DNA of 42,797 bases from Bacteroidales bacterium (GCA_023667095.1 JAMPAT010000030.1:1-42797); one strand, 5' to 3'. Shown: positions 1 to 8,154, numbered from the stretch's first letter. Program-made: numbers and translations. The notes: generated from the letters alone by a model not told the origin.

Positions 1-1
1 T

Positions 2-199
2 TTCAAAGCAACAGTCATGCTGCCGACTGTCAATGACGAACTCAAGAACATGGCTCAGATTAAACATTCCGGACATCGCTCTGTCGCAAACCTCACGGCT
101 AATCTGACCGCAGCTACCTCATCATACTGTTTCTTCCCGAAGAAACCTATGATTGCATCAGTCAGGGAAGAAGACTCTAAGCAATTGATACTGTTTTAG
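2..199 (+). CDS. IS982-family transposase, C-terminal fragment (partial at window edge)
   Basis: The reading frame is open from base 2 to the TAG at 197-199, so only the C-terminal ~65 residues are visible and the start lies outside the window. The peptide contains TVNDELKN, then HSGHRSVANL, then CFFPKKPMI and ends KQLILF. This matches the usual end of Bacteroidota IS982-type transposases (VNDELKN...HRSF..N...YCFFPKKP...QL.LF). In that family the last catalytic Glu normally precedes TVNDELK; here the residue before TVND is Pro, so the copy may be decayed, although the missing 5' part prevents a firm verdict. The element's right end should lie within a few tens of bases after the stop, but I could not fix the terminal repeat because the left end is absent. 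Confidence 0.7.
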   Translation, partial: FKATVMLPTVNDELKNMAQIKHSGHRSVANLTANLTAATSSYCFFPKKPMIASVREEDSKQLILF

Positions 200-360
200 T
201 TGTTTTATCGAATTTACGTTATGTTAAGTATGCATGGTTGTCCATTGCTTCCTGTTGCCTTGGCAGAAAGGTTCCTGCCGTACACTTCCGGATTTCCATA
301 TGAGTGGAATTGCTTGACAACCCTAAGTGAGACAGGCTTCAGGCCTTTGCCGCTTCTGGA
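200..360. other. Short gap between the transposase end and the methyltransferase gene
   Basis: No gene, tRNA or convincing terminator is visible. Bases 205-225 probably contain the right end of the insertion sequence. The convergent orientation means this gap holds only 3' ends. Confidence 0.4.
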
Positions 361-1332
361 TCAGATGTCCTGTCCGCTGTGACGCTGCCTTACGGCTTCA
401 TATAGCAATATCGCTGCAGAGACAGAGACATTCAGGGAATCAAGATTTCCAAGCATAGGAATCTTAATGTGTGAGTCAGCGGCATTGCGCCATATGTCTG
501 TAAGACCTGTAGATTCTGTTCCCATAATTATGGCTGTACCCTGCCGCATGTCTGTGTCGTAGTACCATTCTGAGTCTTGGAGCTGGGCTGTCAAAATCTT
601 GATGCAATGTTCCTTAAGCCAATGTATAGTATCCTCGGATGAGGCGAGAGCAACCGGTCTTGAAAAGACGGCCCCGATGCTTGAGCGGATGAGGTTGGGG
701 TTGTATAGGTCGGTGAGCGGGTCGCAGATTATGACTGCATCAGCTCCAGCGGCATCAGCGCTTCGGAGCACGGCTCCGAGGTTGCCGGGCTTCTCGACTG
801 ACTCAAGTACAACGATAAGCGGGTTACTGCTGAGCTTGAGTTCTTCGAGACAGCGGTCTTTCCATTCCATTTCTGCAATTACGCCTTCAGTGCCTCCACG
901 GTATGCTACCTTGTCGTACAGGTGTGCCGGGATGTCTATTATATTGCAGGTTCTGCATGTCTTGCGAGGTCTGCCGTCTTTGGAGTATCTGTTGTCCGCT
1001 CCATTTTCAATGCAGTGTTCTGTCTTGTCCCGTCTGTTGCTGTCCCTATCTCTTCTGTCCAGACTGTTTGCATTTTTCCCGTCTTGACCATTGATTAAGT
1101 CTTCTGAACCGATGCTTTTCATGATGCAGTCAATGTCTTTCTCGTTGATGATTTCACTGCAGATGAACAATGTTCTTGGCCTGTAGCCTGCATCAATGCA
1201 GTGGCCAAGTTCACGTCTTCCTTCCACTACGAACAGGCCTTTTTCCCTGCGTGTCCTGGATTTTTCCTGAAGTGCGAGAAGTTCCTTTATCTTCGGATTC
1301 TGTGCCGATGTTATTGTCTCTATGCTATACAT
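361..1332 (-). CDS. TrmH/SpoU-family RNA 2'-O-ribose methyltransferase
   Basis: 323 aa. The C-terminal half is a SPOUT knot domain with all three family motifs. Motif 1 is EKPGNLGAVLRSADAAG (about 180-196), motif 2 is IMGTESTGL (about 269-277), and motif 3 is IPMLGNLDSLNVSVSAAIL (about 291-309). The family uses SAM to methylate the 2'-OH of a ribose in rRNA or tRNA. The N-terminal third (about 1-75, QNPKIKELLALQEKSRTRR...FVVEGRREL) is the RNA-binding substrate domain seen in RlmB-like enzymes. Between the two lies a hydrophilic low-complexity insert (about 78-128) rich in Asp, Arg, Lys and Asn that is longer than usual. The ATG at 1332 follows a TATCTTTG box by about 35 bases and appears to be the real start. 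The exact target nucleotide cannot be told from sequence. Confidence 0.88.
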   Translation of the reverse strand: MYSIETITSAQNPKIKELLALQEKSRTRREKGLFVVEGRRELGHCIDAGYRPRTLFICSEIINEKDIDCIMKSIGSEDLINGQDGKNANSLDRRDRDSNRRDKTEHCIENGADNRYSKDGRPRKTCRTCNIIDIPAHLYDKVAYRGGTEGVIAEMEWKDRCLEELKLSSNPLIVVLESVEKPGNLGAVLRSADAAGADAVIICDPLTDLYNPNLIRSSIGAVFSRPVALASSEDTIHWLKEHCIKILTAQLQDSEWYYDTDMRQGTAIIMGTESTGLTDIWRNAADSHIKIPMLGNLDSLNVSVSAAILLYEAVRQRHSGQDI

Positions 1333-1366
1333 GTCTTCATTATTCGTGGCTTTTCATGCCGGCTGA

Positions 1367-1374
1367 CAAAGATA
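1367..1374 (-). promoter_or_regulatory. Putative -7 box (TATCTTTG) of the methyltransferase gene
   Basis: Read on the minus strand, 1374-1367 is TATCTTTG, an exact match to the Bacteroidota -7 consensus TAnnTTTG, about 35 bases before the ATG at 1332. A TTG lies 23 bases further upstream, which is wider than the usual spacing of about 19-21, so the -33 element is uncertain. Confidence 0.45.
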
Positions 1375-2135
1375 CAATAAAGAAACGAGACTGTGTGCAA
1401 TGTCAATTTTGAAGTCGCGACGGTAGAGACATCCGTAATGTCCCTGAAATTTTCTCCTTTAGTATATACTGCCTCATTGGTGTACTCGATTGTGCCTTCT
1501 GTCGCAAGGCGTATATAGCTCAGGACACTACAGTTCTTTGTCAGGCAGACATGAAGTCATAGGCGAAGTAGAAGACGGTTGTGTCGCTTTCTATGTTTTG
1601 TTCCGTATCAGGCATTTTGTAAAAATGTAATATATTTAATACTATGTGTTTATGTTTTCGAGAGATGGCAGGTGTCCTCAAAAGACAGGGGACCTGCCAC
1701 CGGAATCTGCATTATACGCTCTGTATGGCACTTTCCGATGCTCGGCAGGGAACAGAATCGAGGCAATGCCGTGTTTTCCTGTCTGTCCCATGTGGCATTC
1801 TCGGTTTTCCTGTCTGGAACCGCTGTTTCTTTTTTTGATGGGTTGTAGCATTGCCTATGCAGACAATTCTCCGGCCTGTTGGTGTGGCTTCTGTTCGCGG
1901 TTGGTGTTCCCGTCTGGTGTATTAGTTAACCAGTCTGGAACGCCGAATGCCTTTTCTGATGTCTGTGAGCCTGTTCTGCGTTCCACTCTGGTCATGTCTG
2001 CTGCCAGTCTGGAACGCAAGTGTTGCATTTGTGGCTTTTGTGCGTTGATATGGCGACAGAGGGCAAAACTGTCTGTCGCAGGAAATAGAGCAGTGTATAA
2101 TAAAGGGGGTGCCTGATAGATCTCAAAATTGGGAA
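1375..2135. other. Non-coding stretch with dispersed short repeats
   Basis: No credible gene is present. The frames that stay open here have no family features and overlap one another on both strands. The 14-base word CCAGTCTGGAACGC occurs at 1930-1943 and 2004-2017, and a variant, CTGTCTGGAACCGC, at 1810-1823. This looks like the decayed repetitive filler common between Bacteroidales genes. On the minus strand at about 1330-1620 two short frames, offset by a frameshift, read like the remains of a small protein, but they cannot be assigned. Confidence 0.4.
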
Positions 2136-2173
2136 TCACCCCTGACAGAATGTGTGAGTTCTGACAGGGGTGA
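2136..2173. terminator. Hairpin with 9-bp arms (TCACCCCTG / CAGGGGTGA)
   Basis: The arms at 2136-2144 and 2165-2173 are perfectly complementary, and the pairing continues past an A-A mismatch. There is no flanking T-run on either side. It may be a weak terminator downstream of lysS (minus) or simply part of the repeat cluster. Confidence 0.4.
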
Positions 2174-2235
2174 AGACATTAAAGGCTGATTTGCTATACA
2201 GCCTCTTGTTGGCATTATCATATTTCTGTTCCCAC

Positions 2236-2415
2236 ATAACTCCCCTCGGGGCGTCCGCTTACCGGACTGGGGGCAATGGGCCGTAGACCAAAGAATCAGC
2301 TGCTTTGCGGTATATCAAGTCCCCAATGGGGGACCGGCTCCGTGAGCCGAAATCACCCCTGGGGGTCGTCCGTTCACCGGCCGGAGGGTGTAATGGGTCG
2401 TAGACCTGAAAACCA
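2236..2415. repeat. Imperfect tandem duplication downstream of lysS
   Basis: Two diverged copies of one unit start about 115 bases apart, near 2241 and 2356. Each begins with CCCC/GGGG pairing, then a CGTCCG-(C/T)TTACCGG-like core or its variant, then a run of G, then AATGGG(C/T)CGTAGACC followed by AAAGAATCAG or TGAAAACCAG. Small palindromes (GTCCCCAATGGGGAC-like at about 2320, GGCTCCGTGAGCC at about 2336) separate the copies. The second copy runs into the lysS 3' end. Confidence 0.55.
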
Positions 2416-2437
2416 GTTACTGCTGGTTTTTAGGTCT
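2402..2437 (-). terminator. 15-bp hairpin enclosing the lysS stop codon
   Basis: AGACCTGAAAACCAG at 2402-2416 pairs with CTGGTTTTTAGGTCT at 2423-2437, with one mismatch. The six-base loop carries the lysS TAA (2417-2419 on the plus strand as TTA). The right-hand arm therefore encodes the last residues of LysRS and the left-hand arm is the start of the 3' UTR. There is no T-run after the stem, so simple intrinsic termination is uncertain; mRNA 3'-end protection is also possible. Confidence 0.5.
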
Positions 2438-3934
2438 CATCTGTGGAAAGAACAGCACATCCTGGATAGTAGGTGAATTGGTCATGAACATAGTCAGACG
2501 GTCAATTCCCATACCCATTCCGGATGTCGGAGGCATTCCATATTCAAGCGCGCGGACAAAGTCCATATCGATGTACATTGCCTCATCGTCTCCTCCTTCC
2601 TTTAGCTTGAGCTGATCCTGGAACCTTTCATACTGGTCGATAGGGTCGTTCAGCTCGCTGTATGCATTGGCGAGTTCCTTTCCGCATACGAAAAGTTCGA
2701 ACCTTTCTGTCAGGTCAGGATTGTTGCGGTGCCTCTTGGTGAGAGGTGACATTGACACAGGGTAGTCTGTGATGAATGTCGGCTGTACAAGATGTTTCTC
2801 GCAGTATTCTCCGAAAATTGCATCTATCAGCTTGCCTTCTCCCATCTCCTTTGAAACTGGTACGTTGAGCTTCTCGCAGGTTGCACGCAGCTGCTCGACA
2901 TCCATTCCTGCCACATCTACACCGGCATATTCCTTTATTGCCTCAAGTATAGGGAGTCTTCTGTAAGGCGGCTTAAAGTCAACTGTATTTTCTCCGATTG
3001 TGACTTCAGTCTTTCCGTGAAGCCTTGTCGCAATCTTTTCCAGCATCTTCTCCACGAACTCCATCATCCAGATATAGTCCTTGTATGCGACATATATCTC
3101 CATGCAGGTGAACTCCGGATTGTGCGTCTTGTCCATTCCCTCGTTGCGGAAGTCCTTTGCGAACTCATATACACCATGGTATCCTCCTACAATCAGTCTC
3201 TTGAGGTAAAGCTCGTTTGCGATACGCAGGTAGAGAGGGATGTCAAGTGCATTGTGGTGAGTGATGAAAGGCCTTGCTGTGGCTCCTCCAGGGATTGACT
3301 GGAGGATAGGGGTCTCTACTTCAAGGCATCCTGCCTCATTGAAATATTCCCTCATAGTGGCGATGATCTGGCTTCTCTTTACGAATGTGTCGCGCACCTG
3401 TGGGTTTACAATAAGGTCTACATACCTCTGTCTGTATTTCAGCTCAGGGTCAGAGAATGCATCGAATATCTCTCCGTCCTTTTCCTTTACGATAGGGAGC
3501 ACCCTCAGGGACTTGCTGAGCAATGTCAGTTCCTTTGCGTGTACTGAAAGCTGGCCTGTCTTTGTGATGAATGCGAATCCCTTTATACCTATGATGTCAC
3601 CGATGTCAAGCAGTTTCTTGAATACAGTGTTGTACATTGTCTTGTCTTCGCCCGGACAGATTTCGTCGCGGTTGATATAGACCTGTATACGGCCTGTCTC
3701 GTCCTGGATTTCTCCAAAAGACGCCGCTCCCATGATACGCCTTGACATGATACGTCCGGCAATGACTACATCCTGGAAGTTGCCTTTCTCAGGGTCAAAT
3801 CCGTCCTTAATCTCCTGTGATGTAGTGTTCACAGGATAGAGCGCAGCCGGATACGGCTCGATGCCGAGTTCGCGAAGCTTCACAAGTGCTTCTCTCCTGA
3901 GCTGCTCCTGTTCATTGAGGTTTGTAGTACTCAT
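2417..3934 (-). CDS. lysS: Lysyl-tRNA synthetase, class II
   Basis: 505 aa, the usual size for bacterial LysRS. It charges tRNA-Lys with lysine in the cytoplasm using ATP. An N-terminal OB-fold (about 55-170, with [14 protein letters not shown] and IQVYINRDE) binds the anticodon. The class II catalytic core follows: RQRYVDLI, then motif 2 with [14 protein letters not shown], and the C-terminal motif 3 with [15 protein letters not shown]. The ATG at 3934 gives an N-terminus ([26 protein letters not shown]) typical of the family. The gene stands alone, with its own -7-like box upstream; its 3' end is folded into a hairpin that spans the stop codon. Confidence 0.97.
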   Translation of the reverse strand: MSTTNLNEQEQLRREALVKLRELGIEPYPAALYPVNTTSQEIKDGFDPEKGNFQDVVIAGRIMSRRIMGAASFGEIQDETGRIQVYINRDEICPGEDKTMYNTVFKKLLDIGDIIGIKGFAFITKTGQLSVHAKELTLLSKSLRVLPIVKEKDGEIFDAFSDPELKYRQRYVDLIVNPQVRDTFVKRSQIIATMREYFNEAGCLEVETPILQSIPGGATARPFITHHNALDIPLYLRIANELYLKRLIVGGYHGVYEFAKDFRNEGMDKTHNPEFTCMEIYVAYKDYIWMMEFVEKMLEKIATRLHGKTEVTIGENTVDFKPPYRRLPILEAIKEYAGVDVAGMDVEQLRATCEKLNVPVSKEMGEGKLIDAIFGEYCEKHLVQPTFITDYPVSMSPLTKRHRNNPDLTERFELFVCGKELANAYSELNDPIDQYERFQDQLKLKEGGDDEAMYIDMDFVRALEYGMPPTSGMGMGIDRLTMFMTNSPTIQDVLFFPQMRPKNQQ

Positions 3935-3972
3935 AATGTTATATTCGTCTAATATTTAATTCCAAAATCCGA

Positions 3973-3980
3973 CAAATTTA
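3973..3980 (-). promoter_or_regulatory. Putative -7 box (TAAATTTG) of lysS
   Basis: On the minus strand this reads TAAATTTG, matching TAnnTTTG, about 39 bases before the lysS ATG. No clear TTG is seen at the expected -33 distance; the surrounding sequence is strongly A+T-rich. Confidence 0.4.
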
Positions 3981-4055
3981 ATATAAATTCTTCTAAATAC
4001 ATGACGCCGCGTGTACAAATCATCAGCAGAATTTAATTGGCAACGGAATTTGGTC

Positions 4056-6758
4056 TTATTTGAATTCTATAGAAAAGTTTACGCTGACTCCTCTGCCTAA
4101 AAGTGTATTTGTTGCACGCCTTATGTATAGCTCTTCAAAAGAGACGCTGTGACTTTTATTGGAGTTAAGACAATCGGAAACAGTTATCCCTGCCCTGTAT
4201 TTTCTGGATTTTCCGAATTTGTACCCGGTCATGACATCAAGCCTGTTGGTAAGGTATCCTGTGTCCTTCATGTCTGTAATCATGTTGGACAGAATGTATT
4301 CTGCACTTATGTCCCAATGTTTGAACAGTACAAGGCGCGGCCGGGCATTAAGGTGTATCTGAAAGTAGGAATATACTTTATTGGAATTCAATATGTTCTG
4401 TCCGAGCCCTCCATCTGTCATTACATTGAGACTGAAGACGCGTGAAAAACCGCTTGTGTATGTTAGGCTAAAATTGAACTCGTCGGTGCCACTCATATTT
4501 GACTGTCCGTTTGTCATAAATGGGGCCCTTGAATTCATCGTCCCGACTTTTACGATGAACGATGACTTGATGGGGTTGATGTGGAATCCGGCAGAAATCC
4601 CTGCGTTGAGATTCCATCCGTTACCGATATTTTGGGTTCTCACAATCTGAGCTCCGGCGACCGCCTGGTATGCATGGCTTTCAAGGTAAGTGTCATCCGT
4701 CAGATATTCAGTGTCGTTCCCTATCATGTTGCTTGTGTGGCTGAACTTAGCATAAAGTGCCCATGTCGTTCCAATGGAAAACGAGGACAGATTCAAGGAT
4801 AGTTCTGCAAGCCTGTTTACGGGAAGTCTGAGATTTGGATTCCCTATGAAGAGCGACATCGGGTCCGTGTAGTCAAGGGACTTGCGTAGGCTCTCTACTG
4901 ATGGGCATAAACCTTTTTCTGCGTATGATAGTTTTGTGGTGAATTTCTGCCCGCGATAGTTGAGCCTAAGGAATGGGGATGCCAGAAAATATGTCTTGGC
5001 AAAACTGTCTGCTGTCATGTCGCGTTCATTGACAATCTGATTGGTCACGTCTGCCGAAATTCCTGCTGTTATGTCAAATTTGTCTTTTCTATAATACAGT
5101 CCTGCATCTGCTTTTGCGGCAATGTTGTTCTGCGTGTAATCGTATGTCTTTACGGTATTTTCTGTCATCAGCAGACGGTCAAAACTATATCTTCTGTCTT
5201 TCGAGAATGAACCTGTACCATCTGCAGACATCCTGAACATCAGGCCGTTGCTGCCTAATGGCTCGCTGTATGACAGCTTGAAGTGTGGAGTAAAGCCTGT
5301 AGACCTCATGTCTTCATCCGTCCATTGCCTATAGGATGTTGACTGCAGGGTGTCAACGATATTCCTGTCATCCCATGATGTCCTGAATAGCAATTGGATG
5401 CTAATGTCCAGAGAACGTCCCGGCTTTGTGAAGTGATGCCTGTAACGTAAAGATATGTCAGCATTCAAAGCCTTTCCATGTCTTATATCCGACATTCCAG
5501 TATTATACCGGATGCCGTTGAATTCAGTTTTTCCTGCTTTTTCAGAAAAACTCCGTCGTGCCTTGAAGGATACATCGCCGTACAGGCCGAAGGTATTCTG
5601 TTCATCGGCCTTGAAAGAATAGCTGCCTCTGTATCCAGCCTTTGTATCCAAAGCGTCTTTATGCTGTGAATCAGAACTTGAACGGTCTATTTCGCGGTAT
5701 TCAGTATGTGAGGAATTGTTGGATACGTTCCTCGTCGCGTTTATGTAAAAATAATTACTATAGTTGTCCTTGAACTTTCTGTTATTTTCAATGGAAAAAT
5801 CACCATTTACATTTTCTTTTGGTTCAGAACAGTTTTCATTCTTGTCCGTTTTTACAGAAGCCTGTATTTGAGGACTGTCTTTTTCAAAACGGCTATAATT
5901 CCCTCCCAGACCGGCAAGCATGTCGTTGGATCCTTCATTGTTTTTGTCAGTAAAGATGCCTATGGCAGAATAGAGCTTGGCTGACCTTATCTTGGTGAGT
6001 GGTTCTTTCGTGACTACGTCTATTACATGGTCCTTTACGCCAAGGGTATCCGCCTCTATAAGCCTGTCCTGAGGATGTTCATCGTAGACCCTTATCTTCT
6101 TGACCATGTCGCTTTCTATAAGAGTCAGGGCAGCAGATATATTTGAACCGAACAGTGTCGAACCGTTTATCAGAATCTTGTTTACAGGACGTCCTCCGGC
6201 CGTAACTTTGCCGTTGTCTATATTTATTCCAGGCAGCTTTTTCAGCAGTTGCGACAAGTTGTCACCGTCCATGGTCTTTATTTGCTCGACGTTGTAGACT
6301 GTAGTATCTCCTTTTGAAACCATCAGTACGGTGTTAGCTTTTACGATGACGGCATTCAGTTCCTTGACGTCTTCGGCCATAGTTATGAATATGGACATTG
6401 ACGGTGCCTTGAAGGCGGTTTTCAGGGACAATGTCTTGTATCCCAATAGAGAGGCCGTTACTGTTACGGAATCTTTCATGTATTTGTTGCTGAAAGAGAC
6501 AAAACCATTTTGGTTGCTGACAAATCTGTCTGTGCGTTTTTTGTTGGATATGGAAATCACAACATCCGGCAATGCTTCTCTGGTAGAAGAGTCACGCACG
6601 GAGCATATTACTTCTGGAGGAAATGTCATGGGGACGTCTCCAGAAGTGACTTCTGCATTTTCCCCCATTCCCTGTACTTGAATCTGTCCGTAGGCTATTG
6701 GGCTTAATGTAAAGAATAATATACAAGACAATAATATTATAATATTTGGGAAACGCAT
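4056..6758 (-). CDS. Outer-membrane TonB-dependent-receptor-like beta-barrel protein
   Basis: 900 aa. A signal peptide (about 1-25, hydrophobic ILLSCILFFTLSPIAYG) is followed by a carboxypeptidase-regulatory-like beta-sandwich (about 50-130: VICSVRDSS, ALPDVVISISNKK, ASLLGYKTLSL). Then comes a plug-like domain (about 145-255: DGDNLSQLLKKLPGINI, GGRPVNKILINGSTLFG). The rest is a long beta-barrel of alternating aromatic strands ending VNFSIEFK. This layout is that of the Bacteroidota outer-membrane barrel family related to TonB-dependent receptors; unlike SusC it lacks an STN domain and has no SusD neighbour. The ATG overlaps the stop of the 115-aa gene in TAATG, so translation is probably coupled. 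The region is more A+T-rich than its flanks. Substrate unknown. Confidence 0.82.
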   Translation of the reverse strand: MRFPNIIILLSCILFFTLSPIAYGQIQVQGMGENAEVTSGDVPMTFPPEVICSVRDSSTREALPDVVISISNKKRTDRFVSNQNGFVSFSNKYMKDSVTVTASLLGYKTLSLKTAFKAPSMSIFITMAEDVKELNAVIVKANTVLMVSKGDTTVYNVEQIKTMDGDNLSQLLKKLPGINIDNGKVTAGGRPVNKILINGSTLFGSNISAALTLIESDMVKKIRVYDEHPQDRLIEADTLGVKDHVIDVVTKEPLTKIRSAKLYSAIGIFTDKNNEGSNDMLAGLGGNYSRFEKDSPQIQASVKTDKNENCSEPKENVNGDFSIENNRKFKDNYSNYFYINATRNVSNNSSHTEYREIDRSSSDSQHKDALDTKAGYRGSYSFKADEQNTFGLYGDVSFKARRSFSEKAGKTEFNGIRYNTGMSDIRHGKALNADISLRYRHHFTKPGRSLDISIQLLFRTSWDDRNIVDTLQSTSYRQWTDEDMRSTGFTPHFKLSYSEPLGSNGLMFRMSADGTGSFSKDRRYSFDRLLMTENTVKTYDYTQNNIAAKADAGLYYRKDKFDITAGISADVTNQIVNERDMTADSFAKTYFLASPFLRLNYRGQKFTTKLSYAEKGLCPSVESLRKSLDYTDPMSLFIGNPNLRLPVNRLAELSLNLSSFSIGTTWALYAKFSHTSNMIGNDTEYLTDDTYLESHAYQAVAGAQIVRTQNIGNGWNLNAGISAGFHINPIKSSFIVKVGTMNSRAPFMTNGQSNMSGTDEFNFSLTYTSGFSRVFSLNVMTDGGLGQNILNSNKVYSYFQIHLNARPRLVLFKHWDISAEYILSNMITDMKDTGYLTNRLDVMTGYKFGKSRKYRAGITVSDCLNSNKSHSVSFEELYIRRATNTLLGRGVSVNFSIEFK

Positions 6759-7105
6759 TAAAAGCCAATTTTTACATTTGTTGTACGATTGTAGACGGGT
6801 ACTTTTACAGCTTTTTCCTTTTGGCCATCTGTGACTAACAGTATATATATGCCTGTAGGAATGTTCTTGATCCAGGCTGTCCCGAATCCGTCAGTAAACG
6901 TTTGGGCAATTAATGTCCCACTTGTTGTATATAATGATAGTGTTGCTCCAACAATGGGTATGTCTTCATTATTGTAGTCGTATACTTCAATAAACAGGTC
7001 TCCGGTTGTTTCATCTGTGGCTTCATAAGTCTGGATAACGTTCAGGTTGGAGGAAAAGGCCGGGACAGTCATAAGACAGGCCAGAATGAAAATAAATTTT
7101 TTCAT
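6758..7105 (-). CDS. Small secreted protein with Ig/CarboxypepD-like fold
   Basis: 115 aa. Residues 1-18 (KKFIFILACLMTVPAFS) form a typical signal peptide with cleavage after AFS. The mature part is about 95 aa of predicted beta strands: LFIEVYDYNN, then PIVGATLSLYTTSGTLIAQTFTDGFGTAWIKNIPTGIYILLVTDG in pieces, ending in a Lys/Val-rich strand. Phrases such as VGATLSLY, TDGFGTAWI and PTGIYILLV are those of carboxypeptidase-regulatory or T9SS-tail-like beta-sandwiches. It is the first gene of a two-gene unit with the 900-aa barrel, whose ATG overlaps its TAA. It could be a periplasmic or surface partner of that barrel. Function unknown. Confidence 0.72.
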   Translation of the reverse strand: MKKFIFILACLMTVPAFSSNLNVIQTYEATDETTGDLFIEVYDYNNEDIPIVGATLSLYTTSGTLIAQTFTDGFGTAWIKNIPTGIYILLVTDGQKEKAVKVPVYNRTTNVKIGF

Positions 7106-7133
7106 AGTTGATTGATTTATAAGTCCGTTTCTG

Positions 7134-7163
7134 CAAATATAAATATAATTTCATATAATGCAA
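7134..7163 (-). promoter_or_regulatory. Bacteroidota-type promoter (TTG, 19-base spacer, TATATTTG)
   Basis: On the minus strand TTG lies at 7163-7161 and TATATTTG at 7141-7134, separated by 19 bases. This is the best full match to the Bacteroidota -33/-7 layout in the window. It lies about 28 bases before the ATG at 7105, so it should drive the secreted-protein/barrel pair. Confidence 0.6.
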
Positions 7164-7231
7164 CAGATTGAAGGATTTCCATGATTGTTGAAAAACAGTG
7201 ATTGTCTTGACAGGTTTAGTGGAAATATATA

Positions 7232-7398
7232 AGAAGCTGTTTTGAAATCATCCAAAAATTCTTTTATGTTTCTTGTCGGCATGTAGTTCCTGTCTTTTTT
7301 CAGTCAGATAGCCCCTGCTATCCTTTTCAAAAAGGACAGTTCGACAATTACGACAATATTCCATAAAATTTATAATGAATAAAATCAAAACAGCTTCT
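7232..7398. repeat. 167-base element with 14-bp perfect terminal inverted repeats (MITE-like)
   Basis: AGAAGCTGTTTTGA at 7232-7245 is the exact reverse complement of TCAAAACAGCTTCT at 7385-7398. The interior is A+T-rich and has no gene. A+T-rich words flank both ends, so a target duplication cannot be defined by eye. It sits between two divergent transcription units. Confidence 0.4.
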
Positions 7399-7407
7399 AA
7401 AAAAGTA

Positions 7408-7415
7408 TATATTTG
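7408..7415 (+). promoter_or_regulatory. Putative -7 box (TATATTTG) for the small lipoprotein gene
   Basis: TATATTTG matches TAnnTTTG exactly and lies just outside the inverted repeat. No TTG is found at the right spacing upstream. Transcription from here would give a leader of about 130 bases before the preferred ATG at 7553. Confidence 0.4.
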
Positions 7416-7552
7416 TAGATAATATTAATAACACTTGAAGTATGAAACCGCAGGGAATGCCAAGTCTGCATTTCGTCAATTGTCTCCAGATACCAGGGCT
7501 GGGGTTTCAGATGCTTTCAGTTATTGGAACCGTTCAATTTAGAAACATGGCC

Positions 7553-7975
7553 ATGAAGAGGATAGTACTGTTGTTTTTTATATTTCTGCCGATTGTTTCG
7601 TGCAAGGAAACAGTCATGGCGGTTGACCCGAAAAATATTTTCTATTATGAAGTGGAGAATGGCCTTGATGTTCAGTTTACCCTGAAATCATACCGGGACG
7701 GCAATGCAAGTTCGGCCGTATTGATGCCAGGAGAGATATATTCTTATTGGGAAGATCCGTCTATGGGCTTTGTTGAACAGGGAAAAATCCTTGTCGGCTT
7801 AAGTGATTCACTGGATATATATTTTTCAGAAGACATGCTTCTCAGACTGTATTCTACGAGGTTTGCTGAGACGGGTTCACGGTATCTGATTATAAATTGG
7901 GAAAATCTGGATGGCCGGACGAGAAGGATTGTTGTCAACAATGACATGAAAGCCATGGTGCAATCCTTGAAGTAA
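7553..7975 (+). CDS. Small lipoprotein of unknown function
   Basis: 140 aa from the ATG at 7553. Its N-terminus (MKRIVLLFFIFLPIVSCKE) is a lipoprotein signal peptide with lipobox PIVSC and lipidated Cys about 17. An in-frame ATG at 7442 would add 37 residues without any signal character, so the later start is preferred. The mature protein is mixed beta: NIFYYEVENGLDVQFTLKSY, SYWEDPSMGFVEQGK and RYLIINWENLDGR are its most distinctive parts. No known family is recognised. It is transcribed away from the barrel/secreted-protein pair across a shared intergenic region, so they may share regulation. A hairpin follows the gene. Confidence 0.65.
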   Translation: MKRIVLLFFIFLPIVSCKETVMAVDPKNIFYYEVENGLDVQFTLKSYRDGNASSAVLMPGEIYSYWEDPSMGFVEQGKILVGLSDSLDIYFSEDMLLRLYSTRFAETGSRYLIINWENLDGRTRRIVVNNDMKAMVQSLK

Positions 7976-8024
7976 ATGCCTATACCTATGTAGTATATGC
8001 AGAATTAGACGGCTGTATTCATAT

Positions 8025-8061
8025 CATGCAGGAGGATTCCGGTGAGGGATTTTCCTGCATG
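8025..8061 (+). terminator. Putative terminator after the small lipoprotein gene
   Basis: CATGCAGGA (8025-8033) pairs perfectly with TCCTGCATG (8053-8061), followed by GTTTCTTTG, which is only moderately T-rich. Confidence 0.5.
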
Positions 8062-8154
8062 GTTTCTTTGTGGAATGTTCACTGTGTCATGTACGCGGTC
8101 CGGTTTGTGGCTGATGAATGATAAAAACAATTTCGGAAATTGAAACAAAAAGGC

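Noticed and set aside
1855..2139. 94-codon open frame on the minus strand in the 1.1 kb gap
   Set aside because: No family features, overlaps a different open frame on the other strand, and spans the short repeated words, so it looks like repeat-derived open sequence.
2220..2440. CRISPR-like array
   Set aside because: There are only two diverged copies without regular spacers, and no cas genes in the window.
7442..7552. Upstream ATG giving a 177-residue form of the small lipoprotein
   Set aside because: The extra 37 residues hide the lipoprotein signal in the interior; the ATG at 7553 puts it at the N-terminus.
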